A DNA stretch of 64,000 nucleotides from Clostridium hydrogenum (GCF_021432385.1 NZ_JAEACT010000003.1:310001-374000); one strand, 5' to 3'; positions 1-10,819 are shown, numbered from the stretch's first letter. The notes: a model not told the origin generated them from the sequence alone. Numbers and translations: made by a program.

Positions 1-339
1 GCTGTATATTTCTAGTCCAAGAGTACTGTCATACTTCTTAACTTCTTTTATAATTTCTTTAATTTTATCCTCTAAGGCTACTTCAAAAAGCACTGCATCT
101 TTATTAAAATCGTATATTTTAGCACCATTATATAATATTGCAGGCATGTCCACAGGTAATTTACTAATATACTTTTTGGCAGATTCTATTGTTCTCCCTG
201 TTGCCACTCCAAATTTTCCGCCATAATTTTGAAATTTTTTTATTGCTTCAATATTTTTATCTGAAATTTTACCACTATTATCAATTAAAGTTCCATCCAT
301 ATCTGAAATGAGTAAATACCCATCAAACCTTTTGTTCAA
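1..339 (-). CDS. HAD-superfamily (Cof-type) sugar/nucleotide phosphatase, C-terminus outside window
   Basis: Reading the minus strand from a TTG at 339 gives 113 uninterrupted codons to the window edge. The N-terminus contains the HAD nucleophile motif DMDGTL (residues 14-19) and then the cap-entry segment GVATGRT typical of Cof/YidA-type phosphatases. A GGAAG ribosome site lies about 8 nt upstream of the TTG. Members dephosphorylate sugar phosphates, nucleotides or cofactors in the cytoplasm; the substrate cannot be told from this fragment. The gene is downstream of the cellulosome operon on the same strand but is separated from it by a strong terminator, so it is probably transcribed independently. 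Confidence 0.85.
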   Translation of the reverse strand, partial: MNKRFDGYLLISDMDGTLIDNSGKISDKNIEAIKKFQNYGGKFGVATGRTIESAKKYISKLPVDMPAILYNGAKIYDFNKDAVLFEVALEDKIKEIIKEVKKYDSTLGLEIYS

Positions 340-439
340 TATAAATCTTCCTTTCACGTGCAATCTCTAACAATTAAAGGATATCAATAATTTTTGAAAT
401 TTGCAATGTGAAAAATTATTACTTAAAATCGATTTATGT

Positions 440-473
440 AAAAAAGCTATCGCATTGATTCAGTGCGATAGCC
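440..473 (-). terminator. Rho-independent terminator closing the cellulosome operon
   Basis: On the minus strand a 9-bp perfect stem (GCTATCGCA / TGCGATAGC) with an 8-nt loop is followed by TTTTTT. It lies about 60 bp after the GH74 stop codon. Confidence 0.85.
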
Positions 474-534
474 CAATTTTATATTAATTAAGGCACATTA
501 AAGAAAAAAAGTAGGAGATTTAATATAATTTATT

Positions 535-2877
535 TTAAACAGGATTAGAAGAATCAATATCTCCGTATATTACACCTCTTCCATTTGTTCCAATATATAC
601 CCTTCCATATATTCTTGGATCGCCTGTTATGCAATTATTTAAAACTCCATATTGATGCTCATCATCATTTATTCTTATCCAAGACTTTCCTTCATCATCG
701 GAGCGGAATATTCCCTGTATATTATTTATTTTTGCTGCTGAATATAAAGTCATATAGCTTTTTCCTGGAGCTGCTTTTCCTAAGCCTATAGATATAGCAT
801 CTTGTACATTACTAAGCTTATTAAAGGTTACTCCAGAATCTGTAGAATGCCATATTCCACCTTCTCCAGATAACCATATGTCACCTTCTATTCCAGGTAC
901 TGCTTTTATATTTGCTTTAGTTGCATCTTTTGGTAATGCAGTTGCTCCTGTCTTTATGAAACTTGCCCCACCATCTGTACTAATATAGAAATTTCCATCT
1001 GACAAAGCGTAAAATTTATTTGTATTGACACGATCAGATGCCACTAAAGCTCCCTTAGGAATACCATTTGAAGCTTTCCATGAACTACCAGAGTCAGTAG
1101 AATAACTCACGGCACCTCCCTGTGGTGACCATACTACTGAAGTTGCTTTAGATGACATTGCAACCGTTCCACCGCCACTTGTACCTGAAACATTGCTATT
1201 TACTTGCCACCAGTTTTTACCTCCATCATTTGAAAATCCACAATTATTTGTAGTACTATCGTTTTGTCTATTTACATCACCAACTCTAACCATAGCACTT
1301 GGATTAAGTTCTGCATAGTCTATACTTGTAGTTGATGTAAAGGTTGGAGTTGTTAACATTTTTGTTGGTACCTTTGTTATATCATCATGCCTGAATCCGC
1401 ATATATCACCAAGTCCACTTATAAGTTGTGCTCCCTCTGGTGGGCTTATAAGCGCAAGTGCAGAAGTTTCTTCGATTCCATCAGCTTTAACAGATATTGT
1501 TATCTTACCACCACTTTTATCCCAATCCGTTAAATCATCTGTTCCATACAAAGTAGCTCCAGTTCCATAAAGCATATGGTCTGAGTTAAAAGGATCTATT
1601 TCTATATCATCCATCATCCATCCAAGTTTTGGAGATACATTGTCTGGCGGATTGTTTTCTTTCCCCCAATCAAGCCATTTTGAAGCTGAAATATCCTGAG
1701 TATACTTTAAATCACGATTTGGATATCCGTCCCATTTCCATGCTGCACTCCAAGTTTTTCCTCCATCTGTACTTCTATAAACATTTCCATCTGGCCACCA
1801 TGAATTTAAGGCCGCCACCATTAAAGTATTTGGATGCTGTGCATCTACTGAAATTCCACCATACCCAAAGTAGTCATCTGAACTTGAATCCGTTACTGGA
1901 CTTATATTAGTCCAAATCTTATTTTTAGTATCATACCTCCAAACATCTCCCTTGGTTCCATCATATGGTCCACAAGAATCACTATATGTTATATAAAGCA
2001 TTCCATTTGAACCTAAAACACCATGATGAGGCAAATATCCTGTTGGTTGTCCTTGAACAGCACTCCAAGTCTTACCACCATCATTACTACAATAAATACT
2101 ATTATTTTTATCTGCAACACCAACATATATAGTCTGTGTCTCACTGCCCTTAGAACCTGTTGATGGATCAAAAGTAACCCAAAGGTCGCCTATGTTATTA
2201 CCACCATAATCATTACCTGGGTTTAATATGAAATTACCCACATTAGGAAAGGCTTTTACCTGTGACCAAGTTGCACCGTAATCTTCACTTCTCCAAAGTC
2301 CATTTCCACCTGGCGCAGCTAAATATAGTATCTTATCATTGTTAGGATCAACGGCAAGTCTTTCTCCAATACCCCTTCCAGGTTCATTTCCACCTAATTT
2401 AAAAGGTAGCTCTGTTCTCTGCCAAGTATTCCCCTTATCCTCTGATCTCAATATATATCCATTCATATCTGTCCAACTGTTTGTATACATCCCTGCTGCT
2501 ATATATACTCTATTTGTTTCAACTGGATCAGTGGCCAAACTAGTGCATCCCTCTAAATTCCAATCATCTTCACCAACCCAATCCGTTATTGGAATCCATT
2601 TATTGTTTGCTGCATCCCATCTATATGCACCCCCCATATCTGTACGTGCATACACCAATCCTTTTTCAGTAGGATTAAAGATTACAGCTGGAACATATCC
2701 GCCTCCATCAATTTTTACATTATTCCATTTATATGTTGATGAGGTCACATCACTTTTTGCAATTGCCGCAGCTTTTACTTTAATTGGTTTTTGTGCTTGC
2801 TTAAAGGTAACTGCTGACATTGTTGACGTAAAAGTCATAAAAAATACCGTCACCATACCAACTAATTTTCTATTCAT
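535..2877 (-). CDS. GH74-type xyloglucanase/oligoxyloglucan hydrolase, secreted, no dockerin
   Basis: A 780-residue protein with an N-terminal signal peptide and then two seven-bladed beta-propeller-like regions rich in the sialidase/BNR-type repeats S.D.G.TW (for example SEDKGNTW, SNDGGKTW, STDGGKTW, STDSGSSW). This is the GH74 architecture of endo-xyloglucanases. I chose the ATG at 2877 over the GTG 9 bp upstream because the GTG overlaps the AAGGAG ribosome site, which is 8 nt from the ATG. The chain ends GRGVIYGDIDSS-NPV, the natural end of the GH74 fold, with no dockerin. No dockerin remnant is visible in the 60 bp after the stop. It is the last gene of the cellulosome operon, 24 bp after the GH5 gene. 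As encoded it should act as a free extracellular enzyme rather than a scaffold-bound one. Confidence 0.88.
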   Translation of the reverse strand: MNRKLVGMVTVFFMTFTSTMSAVTFKQAQKPIKVKAAAIAKSDVTSSTYKWNNVKIDGGGYVPAVIFNPTEKGLVYARTDMGGAYRWDAANNKWIPITDWVGEDDWNLEGCTSLATDPVETNRVYIAAGMYTNSWTDMNGYILRSEDKGNTWQRTELPFKLGGNEPGRGIGERLAVDPNNDKILYLAAPGGNGLWRSEDYGATWSQVKAFPNVGNFILNPGNDYGGNNIGDLWVTFDPSTGSKGSETQTIYVGVADKNNSIYCSNDGGKTWSAVQGQPTGYLPHHGVLGSNGMLYITYSDSCGPYDGTKGDVWRYDTKNKIWTNISPVTDSSSDDYFGYGGISVDAQHPNTLMVAALNSWWPDGNVYRSTDGGKTWSAAWKWDGYPNRDLKYTQDISASKWLDWGKENNPPDNVSPKLGWMMDDIEIDPFNSDHMLYGTGATLYGTDDLTDWDKSGGKITISVKADGIEETSALALISPPEGAQLISGLGDICGFRHDDITKVPTKMLTTPTFTSTTSIDYAELNPSAMVRVGDVNRQNDSTTNNCGFSNDGGKNWWQVNSNVSGTSGGGTVAMSSKATSVVWSPQGGAVSYSTDSGSSWKASNGIPKGALVASDRVNTNKFYALSDGNFYISTDGGASFIKTGATALPKDATKANIKAVPGIEGDIWLSGEGGIWHSTDSGVTFNKLSNVQDAISIGLGKAAPGKSYMTLYSAAKINNIQGIFRSDDEGKSWIRINDDEHQYGVLNNCITGDPRIYGRVYIGTNGRGVIYGDIDSSNPV

Positions 2878-2901
2878 AGCTTCCACTCCTTTATATAAAA
2901 A

Positions 2902-4068
2902 TTAATTTAATAATGCATCTCTTAATGAAAACAAATCTGTTATATCTGCCTTTCCATCGTCGTTTACATCACCCTTAGCATAACTGCCACTCGTTGCAGT
3001 TATAGGTAACTCTGGATGATTCTTAACAAATTCATCAAAATCAGGCGAAGTTTTACCTACACAATTTGTATTGCTATCAGTCCATGCCCAAAGCATATAT
3101 CCGCTGTAACCATTTTTAAGTAATCCTTCAAGTACTTGTTCATGAGACATTTTTAAAGAAGAGTTCATTGTATCTGGCATCATTTCTCCAATCATTACTG
3201 GCCTATCAAGTTTTAAAGCTGCTGCTGATGTCCTTAATGGATTAAACCATGGTGTTGCCCAATCATACCAATGGAAATCATAGAAATCTAGGTTAAGTCC
3301 ACTCCAAAAGTTGTACTGTCCACCTATCCATTTCATGCTGGCACTTCCAACACTTACTGGCTGCTTTGCATATTGGTGTATGCAATCAACCATATCTTTT
3401 ACAAAAGATCTGACTGTACTAAGTGAAAATCCAGTTATAGCTTCTCCAGGGTTTCCGCCATCATTAGAAGAAATCATCCACTCTGGTTCATTTACAACAT
3501 CCCAAGCCATTACACCCTCATTATTTCCAAGTGCTTTAACGATTGGTGTTACAGCATTATCTATAAAGCTTTTACGAACAGTTAAATTATCAATTATGCT
3601 TCCATGATAAAAAGCTTTATTAGTCTTAGCTACATCAAAGCTTGTGAAAGTATAGTATATTTTCATATTTTTTGATTTTGCATAATTTGTAGCTTCAATC
3701 ATGTGATCAATCCACTTATCTGGGAGTCCAGTGCAAACACCACTGCCATCAGTGCTTGAAAAAAGCGGTGCTGCCCACGAATCACAAAATACCCACCATC
3801 TTACAGCATGTACACCCTGTGAGGCCATACTATCAAAATCTGCTTTAATTTTGGTAAATCTATCAGTCCATCCATTATCGCTAAAATCACTACCCCAATC
3901 CTTCCAAGCATAATCCGCTCCTAGTGGCCAATACTTTGTATTATTCATCCAATTTATTCCACCAGAATTAGTGTCGGCAGCGTGAACCTTATTACTAACC
4001 CCAGTAATTCCAATCAAGCTAAATAAAAATACAAAAACCATTAATATTGAAAATCCTTGTTTTTTCAT
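2902..4068 (-). CDS. GH5/clan GH-A glycosidase (beta-mannanase-like) with a half dockerin
   Basis: 388 residues: signal peptide (about 1-30), then a clan GH-A (beta/alpha)8 barrel with the acid/base segment WDVVNEPEW and the nucleophile-type segment MIGEMMP. The tryptophan-rich entry (INWMNNTKYWPLGADYAW) resembles secreted clostridial mannanase/GH5 enzymes, but the exact substrate is inferred. The C-terminus is a single dockerin repeat, GDVNDDGKADITDLFSLRD, and then the stop; the usual second repeat of about 22 residues is absent. It lies 16 bp after the GH9 gene and before GH74 in the operon. Calcium-loop residues of the one repeat are intact, so weak cohesin binding is possible but a normal two-fold dockerin cannot form. 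Confidence 0.85.
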   Translation of the reverse strand: MKKQGFSILMVFVFLFSLIGITGVSNKVHAADTNSGGINWMNNTKYWPLGADYAWKDWGSDFSDNGWTDRFTKIKADFDSMASQGVHAVRWWVFCDSWAAPLFSSTDGSGVCTGLPDKWIDHMIEATNYAKSKNMKIYYTFTSFDVAKTNKAFYHGSIIDNLTVRKSFIDNAVTPIVKALGNNEGVMAWDVVNEPEWMISSNDGGNPGEAITGFSLSTVRSFVKDMVDCIHQYAKQPVSVGSASMKWIGGQYNFWSGLNLDFYDFHWYDWATPWFNPLRTSAAALKLDRPVMIGEMMPDTMNSSLKMSHEQVLEGLLKNGYSGYMLWAWTDSNTNCVGKTSPDFDEFVKNHPELPITATSGSYAKGDVNDDGKADITDLFSLRDALLN

Positions 4069-4084
4069 TTTATTTATCCTCCTA

Positions 4085-6145
4085 CTAAATTATTAAATCT
4101 CTCAATTTAGTTAAATCTAAAATATCTATCTTTCCATCTCCATTTACATCATATAAAGCTGTATCTACTTGACTGTTTCCATTAATTAAACAATCTCTAA
4201 GCAGCATTAAATCCTGTACATCAACACTTCCATCTTTATTTATATCTCCAACTATTTTTGTTCCACTTAAAGGCTCATCTCCATATATTTTCACACCATT
4301 TTGATATACTGGTATATTTTTAGTAATTATAGCAGCACTACTTGTTAACCCTTTGTGAGAAAAATCATTTGAAGAATCCCAATCGTTTGAATTGTAGCAA
4401 CCTAAAGTGAATTGTATTTCTTGCTTTCCATATATCTCCATATCAGGCCAGCTAGCCTCAACATAATAAATATGATTCTTTTCATCCCATGGAATTAAGT
4501 TTGAAATCTTGCCAACATTTGGCGAATAATTTGCACTAACTGTTATGTCCTTTGCTGTTAAGCCCTTTGCATAATATTCACTTAAATCAACAAAATATCT
4601 AAATGTTAATCCTTTTTCATATTTGGGCGGCAAAATAGAATCATTGTGAATAGAAGCCTGTATTGTGCAGGCCTGATTGTTCTCTCTCATCGCTGTAGCT
4701 TCAACATAATTTTCAGGTGTATTAGCTTCAATCCCAGGCGTTGCTTGCGGAAGCTGCTTTGCGCCATAATAATTGGTCATTCCAGCTAAAGCTCCAACAA
4801 AACCTGCATTATAGTCTAGAGCAACTTCAGAGTGCTGATAATCCTCAATGTTATCTACATATTTATCGTTATCATCTGGTCCTCCTACCAATGCCCCGTA
4901 TAAAAGATGTTTTTCAGGCTCGGTTTTACTTTCATTACCAGGTTCTCCTTCAAGTCTTCCACTAGCTGCACGATGATGGGGGTATTTTGGGTAATTACTT
5001 CCAAAGCCAACTTCATAGGACATGTTTTCAGGATTATTACCAAGTATATAATCTATTTGACTTTTAGCAAAGTTAATATATTTATCTACATTTGTTGTCT
5101 TATAATAAACTTCAGCAAGCATGCATTCAGCAGCAGTATATCTTAAAGTTCCCCAATCTGTAAGGTACTTTAATCCACCTTGCGTAGTTTTCACATCCTC
5201 CATCCAGTAATCAAGATTTTCTTCTACTATTGTTTTATATTTGGGGTCATTTGTTATCTGTGCAAGTTTTAAAAATACGCCGCTAAACACATCATCCCAG
5301 CATTGTGTCCAATGATTAGCATAAGTATTATTGCCACTTATACCTTTTTCATTGATAAAACCTTGTACATCTGTCATATAGTTGTTTTTATTTGTGGCTT
5401 CATAAAGCCATATACCAGCCCAAGACAAATCATCCAAGTAACTAGATGAAGTATAAAATCCTCCACTTTGACTAAGTCCCCTATAAGTTTTTGCAAAATT
5501 GTACAGATTTTCTGCAGCGGTAAGACATTTATCTGCATATATAGAATCTTCAGTTCTATAATTAATTGACATAAGTGCTAGCGCCGCTGCCGTTTCACCG
5601 CAAACATCTGATGCTGGTTTACTTGGTGTTGCTACAAATAAAGTCGGTCTTGAAGTTTTTTGAAGTTCTGGTGGTCCCCAATAAGAATGATCTGTAGTTC
5701 CATCACCACATTGATAATAAAATGTAGTGTTATTGGGGTAACATTTAAGAAAATAATCTGTAAAATGTTTTAGTATATTAAGCATGTATTTGTCTTGACC
5801 TTTTGCTGCAAAAGCATCTTTAAACTCGTAATATGACCATCCTAAGGTTGCTGCTGAGTAAGCTTGAGGTAATCCAAATTTAACATGATCACCAGCATCA
5901 TGAAAACCTCCTGTAAGATCGATTCCTACATCGCTGCCGTCTTCCTCATGACAAGGTCCTCTCCATTTAATTCTGTTGTTTCCTGCATCAGCTCCACACC
6001 AATTTGCCTCATAAAACAAGATTGATTTAGCAAAAGCATCTGTATAATTAAAATTTGTTGCTGCCTTTACTTGCCTACTGCCAACAGGAAAAATCTGAGC
6101 ACCTGCCATAAAAATAGCTGCAACACACGCAATAGCCCTATTCAT
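4085..6145 (-). CDS. GH9 cellulase (GH9 catalytic domain + CBM3c-like module + complete dockerin)
   Basis: 686 residues. A signal peptide is followed by a GH9 (alpha/alpha)6 barrel that starts NYTDAFAKSILFYEAN. It shows the catalytic Asp region DVGIDLTGGFHDAGDH, the His-containing HHRAASG, and the acid segment NEVALDYNAGFVGALAG-type (here HSEVALDYNAGFVGAL). Residues about 475-620 form a CBM3c-like module (RYFVDLSEYY, NDWDSSNDFSHKGL), typical of processive GH9 endoglucanases. The C-terminus has both dockerin repeats (GDINKDGSVDVQDLMLLRD and DVNGDGKIDILDLTKLRD), so it is one of three enzymes here fit for normal cellulosome docking. The ribosome site is GAGGTGG before the ATG. Confidence 0.93.
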   Translation of the reverse strand: MNRAIACVAAIFMAGAQIFPVGSRQVKAATNFNYTDAFAKSILFYEANWCGADAGNNRIKWRGPCHEEDGSDVGIDLTGGFHDAGDHVKFGLPQAYSAATLGWSYYEFKDAFAAKGQDKYMLNILKHFTDYFLKCYPNNTTFYYQCGDGTTDHSYWGPPELQKTSRPTLFVATPSKPASDVCGETAAALALMSINYRTEDSIYADKCLTAAENLYNFAKTYRGLSQSGGFYTSSSYLDDLSWAGIWLYEATNKNNYMTDVQGFINEKGISGNNTYANHWTQCWDDVFSGVFLKLAQITNDPKYKTIVEENLDYWMEDVKTTQGGLKYLTDWGTLRYTAAECMLAEVYYKTTNVDKYINFAKSQIDYILGNNPENMSYEVGFGSNYPKYPHHRAASGRLEGEPGNESKTEPEKHLLYGALVGGPDDNDKYVDNIEDYQHSEVALDYNAGFVGALAGMTNYYGAKQLPQATPGIEANTPENYVEATAMRENNQACTIQASIHNDSILPPKYEKGLTFRYFVDLSEYYAKGLTAKDITVSANYSPNVGKISNLIPWDEKNHIYYVEASWPDMEIYGKQEIQFTLGCYNSNDWDSSNDFSHKGLTSSAAIITKNIPVYQNGVKIYGDEPLSGTKIVGDINKDGSVDVQDLMLLRDCLINGNSQVDTALYDVNGDGKIDILDLTKLRDLII

Positions 6146-6254
6146 AATTCTCCACCTCTATTAATTTTTTTATATAGATATGTTATCTAAAAAGACTTAA
6201 AAATTAATGTTTGCAAACTTTTATCAATTGATTTTTGTATTTTAAAAGGTATAT

Positions 6255-7982
6255 CTATAATAATTTATTTCTTAATGCTTCAAAATCAAGCATATCCATC
6301 GTATTGTCTACATTTAAATTTCCATACATTATATTGTTATTATTAGTATCAAGTACAATATGGAGAGCTGTAAGAGGAGGTATTTTATAGGTAAATTTAT
6401 TATTCGCTATATTTGTTATACCTTGTTTTTGTATAACAGCTGTACTATTTTTGTCAAAGCCCCAAACCTTTCCTGACTTATACTGTTTGTCGCTGCTTAT
6501 ATTAAAGTTAAAGTTAACTGGACTATCATAGTTCTTGTTTAATACAATTAAATGCAATTTACTTCCATCCTTACTTACAACAGATGCATAGGCAGAACTA
6601 TTTGTAACATCCGAAGTATTACATTTTACATTAGTATCACCATAAGTTGAATTATTTCCATCATAGTTATTGTATAGATTGAATGCAGATTGAATATAGC
6701 TGTCATCATCTTGGCATTGCCAAAAATTGCTATTATACACTCCGTATTTACCAAAGATTCCAAGCACATCAGCCTCAGCAATACCACCGGTTATGTGGTT
6801 TTCTCCTCCATAGTCATATTCAGAAAAGGAAAGTTTTGTGCCAGGATTATACCTATTTATTGAAGCCTTTACTGTTGGTATTAATGGTAGTGCCCATTTG
6901 TCCCACTGTGCAATCCAACTATTTTCAGTATACGTAGGATCCCACAAGGTTCTAGGTGCCTGAAGTCTTGCTTTATTGCATTCAATATTATTTGGATCAA
7001 AGGTTCCACCTACTATTCTACTGCCGCCACCTGTTGCTTCTGGATACCAATGTAAATCTAATACATCTAACAGCCTTTTTCCTGCTGCATCAGATTGCTT
7101 TTTCATATTATCCAAATAATAATCTATAAACCAACTGTAGTTCCCCTTTACAGAACTCCAATCTGGAGCATCATTAAAGGAGTTGAAGGCCGAGAAACCA
7201 TAAAGTGCTGGTCCAAATACTTCTGCTGTTGGATCTATTCCTTTTACAGTCTTTGAAAGTTCCACATCTTTATTTAATATTTCAGCACATGTTGTTTTAT
7301 TTGGATGAACTTCAGAATGAGTACTTGACCATAAAGATGGCTCATTATCTAATGAATATCCTTTTATGCCTGTTAAACTTGAAGCCTTCCCATATTTATT
7401 AACTAAAAAGTTTACAAACTCATCCATATACACATAGTTGTCATTTAAATCTGGAGTAAGTGATAGTGGTCCGCCCTTGTGAAATTTAACTTCTTTCCAT
7501 CTGTTAGAGGGTGCTGTTTCATTTTTAGCCACAGCTCCGTTTCCATCTGCTGAAACATATCCAGCTGCTTGCAATGTAACCAGAGAATATGGTACACCTT
7601 CAGCTAATGATTTATCATGAAATGTAGTAATTACAGAAGCTGGTTCATTCCTTTTTTCCCCTGGAACATTATATAAAGACATCAAATAATCATCACTAGA
7701 ATACATGTAATCATTTCCAGCATTAGAAAAATTATTTTCCCAATTGTAGCAGGATAGCCTATTTCCCCCTATCCTTCTTGAGTTTACTTTTGCATTAGCA
7801 AAGTCTTGATTTGTTCCATATATATATGGACTAATAGCATTTTTTTCAGCTTGAGTATCTACGTTAATATTAATATCACCTATTACGCCTGCATGTGCCT
7901 TATGCCCTCCAGACACGGACCCTAATGTTATAGATGAAATAAAGGTAATAACAACCAAACATGCTAACTTCTTCACTTTCAT
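6255..7982 (-). CDS. GH44 endoglucanase/xyloglucanase with a single degenerate dockerin repeat
   Basis: 575 residues from the ATG at 7982. A GTG 9 bp upstream is less likely because AAGGGG is placed 8 nt before the ATG. After the signal peptide, the GH44 start INVDTQAEKNAISPYIYGTNQD is clear (positions about 42-63). The barrel contains SLDNEPSLW (acid/base Glu) and LSFSEYDYGGENHITGG (nucleophile Glu), and a beta-sandwich tail precedes the dockerin remnant. The C-terminus is one dockerin repeat only, GNLNVDNTMDMLDFEALRNK, with Asn in the first calcium position. The gene follows the anchored-cohesin gene by 12 bp. GH44 enzymes cut beta-1,4-glucan and xyloglucan outside the cell. Confidence 0.9.
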   Translation of the reverse strand: MKVKKLACLVVITFISSITLGSVSGGHKAHAGVIGDININVDTQAEKNAISPYIYGTNQDFANAKVNSRRIGGNRLSCYNWENNFSNAGNDYMYSSDDYLMSLYNVPGEKRNEPASVITTFHDKSLAEGVPYSLVTLQAAGYVSADGNGAVAKNETAPSNRWKEVKFHKGGPLSLTPDLNDNYVYMDEFVNFLVNKYGKASSLTGIKGYSLDNEPSLWSSTHSEVHPNKTTCAEILNKDVELSKTVKGIDPTAEVFGPALYGFSAFNSFNDAPDWSSVKGNYSWFIDYYLDNMKKQSDAAGKRLLDVLDLHWYPEATGGGSRIVGGTFDPNNIECNKARLQAPRTLWDPTYTENSWIAQWDKWALPLIPTVKASINRYNPGTKLSFSEYDYGGENHITGGIAEADVLGIFGKYGVYNSNFWQCQDDDSYIQSAFNLYNNYDGNNSTYGDTNVKCNTSDVTNSSAYASVVSKDGSKLHLIVLNKNYDSPVNFNFNISSDKQYKSGKVWGFDKNSTAVIQKQGITNIANNKFTYKIPPLTALHIVLDTNNNNIMYGNLNVDNTMDMLDFEALRNKLL

Positions 7983-7994
7983 GTACCTCACCCC

Positions 7995-8660
7995 TTATTC
8001 TACATTTATATTCCCATTCTTTATTGAAGCTTTGTATTTATGCAGTGCTTTGTCACAAAATACACTTGTTTTTGCTATCTGCATAGCTGAAATGCCTTTT
8101 TTAGCAGCTTGTTTTATTTGAAATCTTATTTGAGCAAAGTTTCCTTTTTGGGTTATATCGTTTTGTTCTTTTGAACTTTGCATATAAAATATTTTCATAT
8201 ATCCTGTTTTTTCATCAACCTTTGTAAAGAAATTATCCCTAGCATTTTTAACAATTTTACCTGGAGTAATTTCTGTAATTTTAATTACTGATGGATCATA
8301 TTTAATTAACATTTCACAGGCATTTATTCCGTTCTTGGTTACGTTTTCAAAATTAACAAAAACTTCTCCATTGTCTAATGCACTACAAGAAGCATCTCCA
8401 ACAGTTACCTTCAAATCAGCATCCTTTACTTTTTCATATTGTATTGCTGAATTTTTTTCTTTATCGCTATTATTTGCTAAAGCCACACTTTTCTTGTTTG
8501 CATCACTATTTTTCTTATCGCTGCTTTTTTTACTTTCACTTACAACCTTATCCTTTTTATTAGCAGTATTAGGGTTAGCCTTTGATTTGCTAACCCCTAA
8601 ACAAATGGCTAAGATTACTATCAAAATACTTACTACAATAAATGGCATCTTTCTTTTCAT
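7995..8660 (-). CDS. Membrane-anchored single-cohesin protein (OrfX/orfXp-type)
   Basis: 221 residues from the ATG at 8660, which has GGAGG 9 nt upstream; a TTG 6 bp earlier sits too close to that site. An N-terminal hydrophobic helix (FIVVSILIVILAICLGV, about residues 8-25) with flanking Lys acts as an anchor or uncleaved signal. It is followed by a Lys/Ser/Asn-rich linker (about 27-75) and a type I cohesin-like domain (KVTVGDASCS..., YDPSVIKITEITPG, F.QIRFQIK). Proteins of this type in the cip-cel clusters of C. cellulolyticum and C. acetobutylicum bind dockerins at the membrane. In this operon it supplies the only cohesin besides that of the scaffoldin. It sits between the GH9 and GH44 genes. 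Confidence 0.85.
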   Translation of the reverse strand: MKRKMPFIVVSILIVILAICLGVSKSKANPNTANKKDKVVSESKKSSDKKNSDANKKSVALANNSDKEKNSAIQYEKVKDADLKVTVGDASCSALDNGEVFVNFENVTKNGINACEMLIKYDPSVIKITEITPGKIVKNARDNFFTKVDEKTGYMKIFYMQSSKEQNDITQKGNFAQIRFQIKQAAKKGISAMQIAKTSVFCDKALHKYKASIKNGNINVE

Positions 8661-8677
8661 TATCAATTACCTCCATA

Positions 8678-10819
8678 CTATTGCATTATTTTATCTCTTA
8701 AAACCAATAAATCTTTTATATCAATACTTCCATCCCCATTTAAATCGGCAGCACTTAAATTTATATTGCTAGTTCCAGTTCCTAATAAATAATCTCTTAA
8801 AGCTGCAAAATCCAATATATCAACTTTATTATCATTGTTTACATCACCTAATAAAACATTGCTGCCAGGTTCATTTCCATAAACCTTCTTTCCTGCATCA
8901 TAAACAGGTATATTTTTAGTTTGTGTAGGCTGTCCGCCTGCTGTCGTATTAATTCCTTGATAAGAGAAATCATTACTGTTATCCCAAACATTAACTCCAT
9001 CAGGTGCAGACATTCTAAATTGTACCTGCTTTTTATAAGCTGATTGTCCACCCGGATAAATTTTAGTACCTGTGAAATCAACATTTACATAATATATATT
9101 CTTGCTAACATCCCATGGAATTAATCCAGTAACAGTTGCTCCTTCATTGTAATTTAAACTCAACTTAACATCTTTAGCTGAATAACCTGCTTTAACAAGC
9201 TCACTTATATCAACAAAATACTTAAAGGAAAGTTTATCTCCCATCCTAGCTGGCCAACCTGATTTATTGTTTAAAATAGCTTTTATTTCTTCAAAGTTTG
9301 GACCACTTGCATTTACTCCTGCTTCCACAAAGAATTCATCATTTGTTGGAGTTTCATTTGCATTAAAGTTAGCTATTGGATTTCCTCCATAATTGTGATA
9401 CTCTCTAGTAAGTAATCCTGTAAACCCTGCATTATAGTCACAAGCTGGTTCATTTTGAGTATAATTACTTACTTCATCCGTATAACTATCAGAATCATCT
9501 GGACCTCCAACTAATGCCCCATATAACGTGTGACGGCAATAGCTTGGCTCTGTTTGCTGATCACTCCAAGAACTTTCTGCCGTTCTATGATGAGGGTGTT
9601 TTGGATAATCCTGTCCAAAGCCAATTTCATAACTCCTGCCAGTACTTCCAAGGGCATAATCAAGTTGACTCTTTGCAAAATCCTTATAAGTTTGTACTTT
9701 AGATGCCGTACATCCATCATAATTTGCATAAACATCTGCTATAAAGCCCATAGTAGTTGCATATCTAAGCGAGCCCCATTTTTGTAGGTAAGCAAGCCCC
9801 TTTGGCGTATATTCTATTCTTTCACCATTGTAACCAGTAGTCCAATAGTCAAGATTTCTTTCCATTGAATCTTTATATATTTGTTTATTTGTTATTCTTG
9901 CAAGCAATAATTCTGCACCATAATGCACATCATCCCAGTTTTGTGCCCATTTATATGCAATAGTAGTGCTTTGATTTTCAGTTGACCACTTAGGTACATA
10001 AGCTTCTGCCTTATCAAGATAAGTAGAATCACCTGTTGCTAAATACAACCATGCTCCTGCCCATGAAAGTTCATCATAAAATCCACTCCAAGAATTATAA
10101 TATCCATCTGCTGCTGTATAACCAGCATCACTTTTAGTTGTGTCTGCAAAATTAAATAAGCTCTTTGCATGGCTAAGGCATGCTTCAGCATAATCTGGGT
10201 CACTATCCTTAAGGGCTACTGCTGTTGCTGCAAGTGCTGCGGCTGCTTCTCCCGTTACAGTAGAGCCTGGGTTAGAAGAATCAACTTTATATGATGTTCT
10301 ACTCATCTGCATTACTTCTGCTGGTCCCCACCAGGCGTGGTCTAAACTTCCATCGCCAACTTGATAATAAAATACATTAGGTGATGGATTGCATTTCATA
10401 AGATAATCTGTTCCCCATTTAATATCATTGACTATATATTTTAATTGACCACTTTTAACATAGTCATCCTTGTTTTCATATAGTGACCAAGCAAGCATGG
10501 CCATAGAATATGACATAGGAAGATTAAATTTAACATTATCACCAGCATCATAATATCCACCAGTAAGGTCTACTCCAACATCAGCACCATCTGTTAAGCC
10601 TGAATCTCCACGCCAATTATCTCTTCTATCCTGTGTTCCTAATTTACCTGAACGCTGAAGTTCATAGAACATAAGAGATTTTTGCAGTGCTTCTCCATAG
10701 TTATAAGTTGCAGTATTTGTATCTGCTTTAACTTTAATTGAACCGGCTGGAATTGCTGGTGTTATCATCATTGCCGCTAGAAAAAGTATACTTAAAACCT
10801 TTAATTTTTTTCTTAACAC
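8678..10819 (-). CDS. GH9 cellulase (GH9 + CBM3c + complete dockerin), GTG start
   Basis: 713 residues if started at the GTG at 10819, which has AAGGAG 9 nt upstream. The longer frame would start at an ATG fused to that ribosome site and would put a charged extension before the signal peptide ([17 protein letters not shown]). The GH9 domain begins [16 protein letters not shown] and contains [25 protein letters not shown] and [19 protein letters not shown]3c-like module follows ([25 protein letters not shown]). Two intact dockerin repeats end the chain ([19 protein letters not shown] and [18 protein letters not shown]). The domain order matches processive endoglucanases such as CelG/CelJ types, so it should be scaffold-bound. 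It lies in the middle of the operon. Confidence 0.93.
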   Translation of the reverse strand: MLRKKLKVLSILFLAAMMITPAIPAGSIKVKADTNTATYNYGEALQKSLMFYELQRSGKLGTQDRRDNWRGDSGLTDGADVGVDLTGGYYDAGDNVKFNLPMSYSMAMLAWSLYENKDDYVKSGQLKYIVNDIKWGTDYLMKCNPSPNVFYYQVGDGSLDHAWWGPAEVMQMSRTSYKVDSSNPGSTVTGEAAAALAATAVALKDSDPDYAEACLSHAKSLFNFADTTKSDAGYTAADGYYNSWSGFYDELSWAGAWLYLATGDSTYLDKAEAYVPKWSTENQSTTIAYKWAQNWDDVHYGAELLLARITNKQIYKDSMERNLDYWTTGYNGERIEYTPKGLAYLQKWGSLRYATTMGFIADVYANYDGCTASKVQTYKDFAKSQLDYALGSTGRSYEIGFGQDYPKHPHHRTAESSWSDQQTEPSYCRHTLYGALVGGPDDSDSYTDEVSNYTQNEPACDYNAGFTGLLTREYHNYGGNPIANFNANETPTNDEFFVEAGVNASGPNFEEIKAILNNKSGWPARMGDKLSFKYFVDISELVKAGYSAKDVKLSLNYNEGATVTGLIPWDVSKNIYYVNVDFTGTKIYPGGQSAYKKQVQFRMSAPDGVNVWDNSNDFSYQGINTTAGGQPTQTKNIPVYDAGKKVYGNEPGSNVLLGDVNNDNKVDILDFAALRDYLLGTGTSNINLSAADLNGDGSIDIKDLLVLRDKIMQ

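Noticed and set aside
535..600. The GDIDSS ending of the GH74 protein as a truncated dockerin
   Set aside because: GRG-YGD is the normal end of the GH74 fold, and no second calcium-loop motif or LRD helix is present in any frame after the stop.
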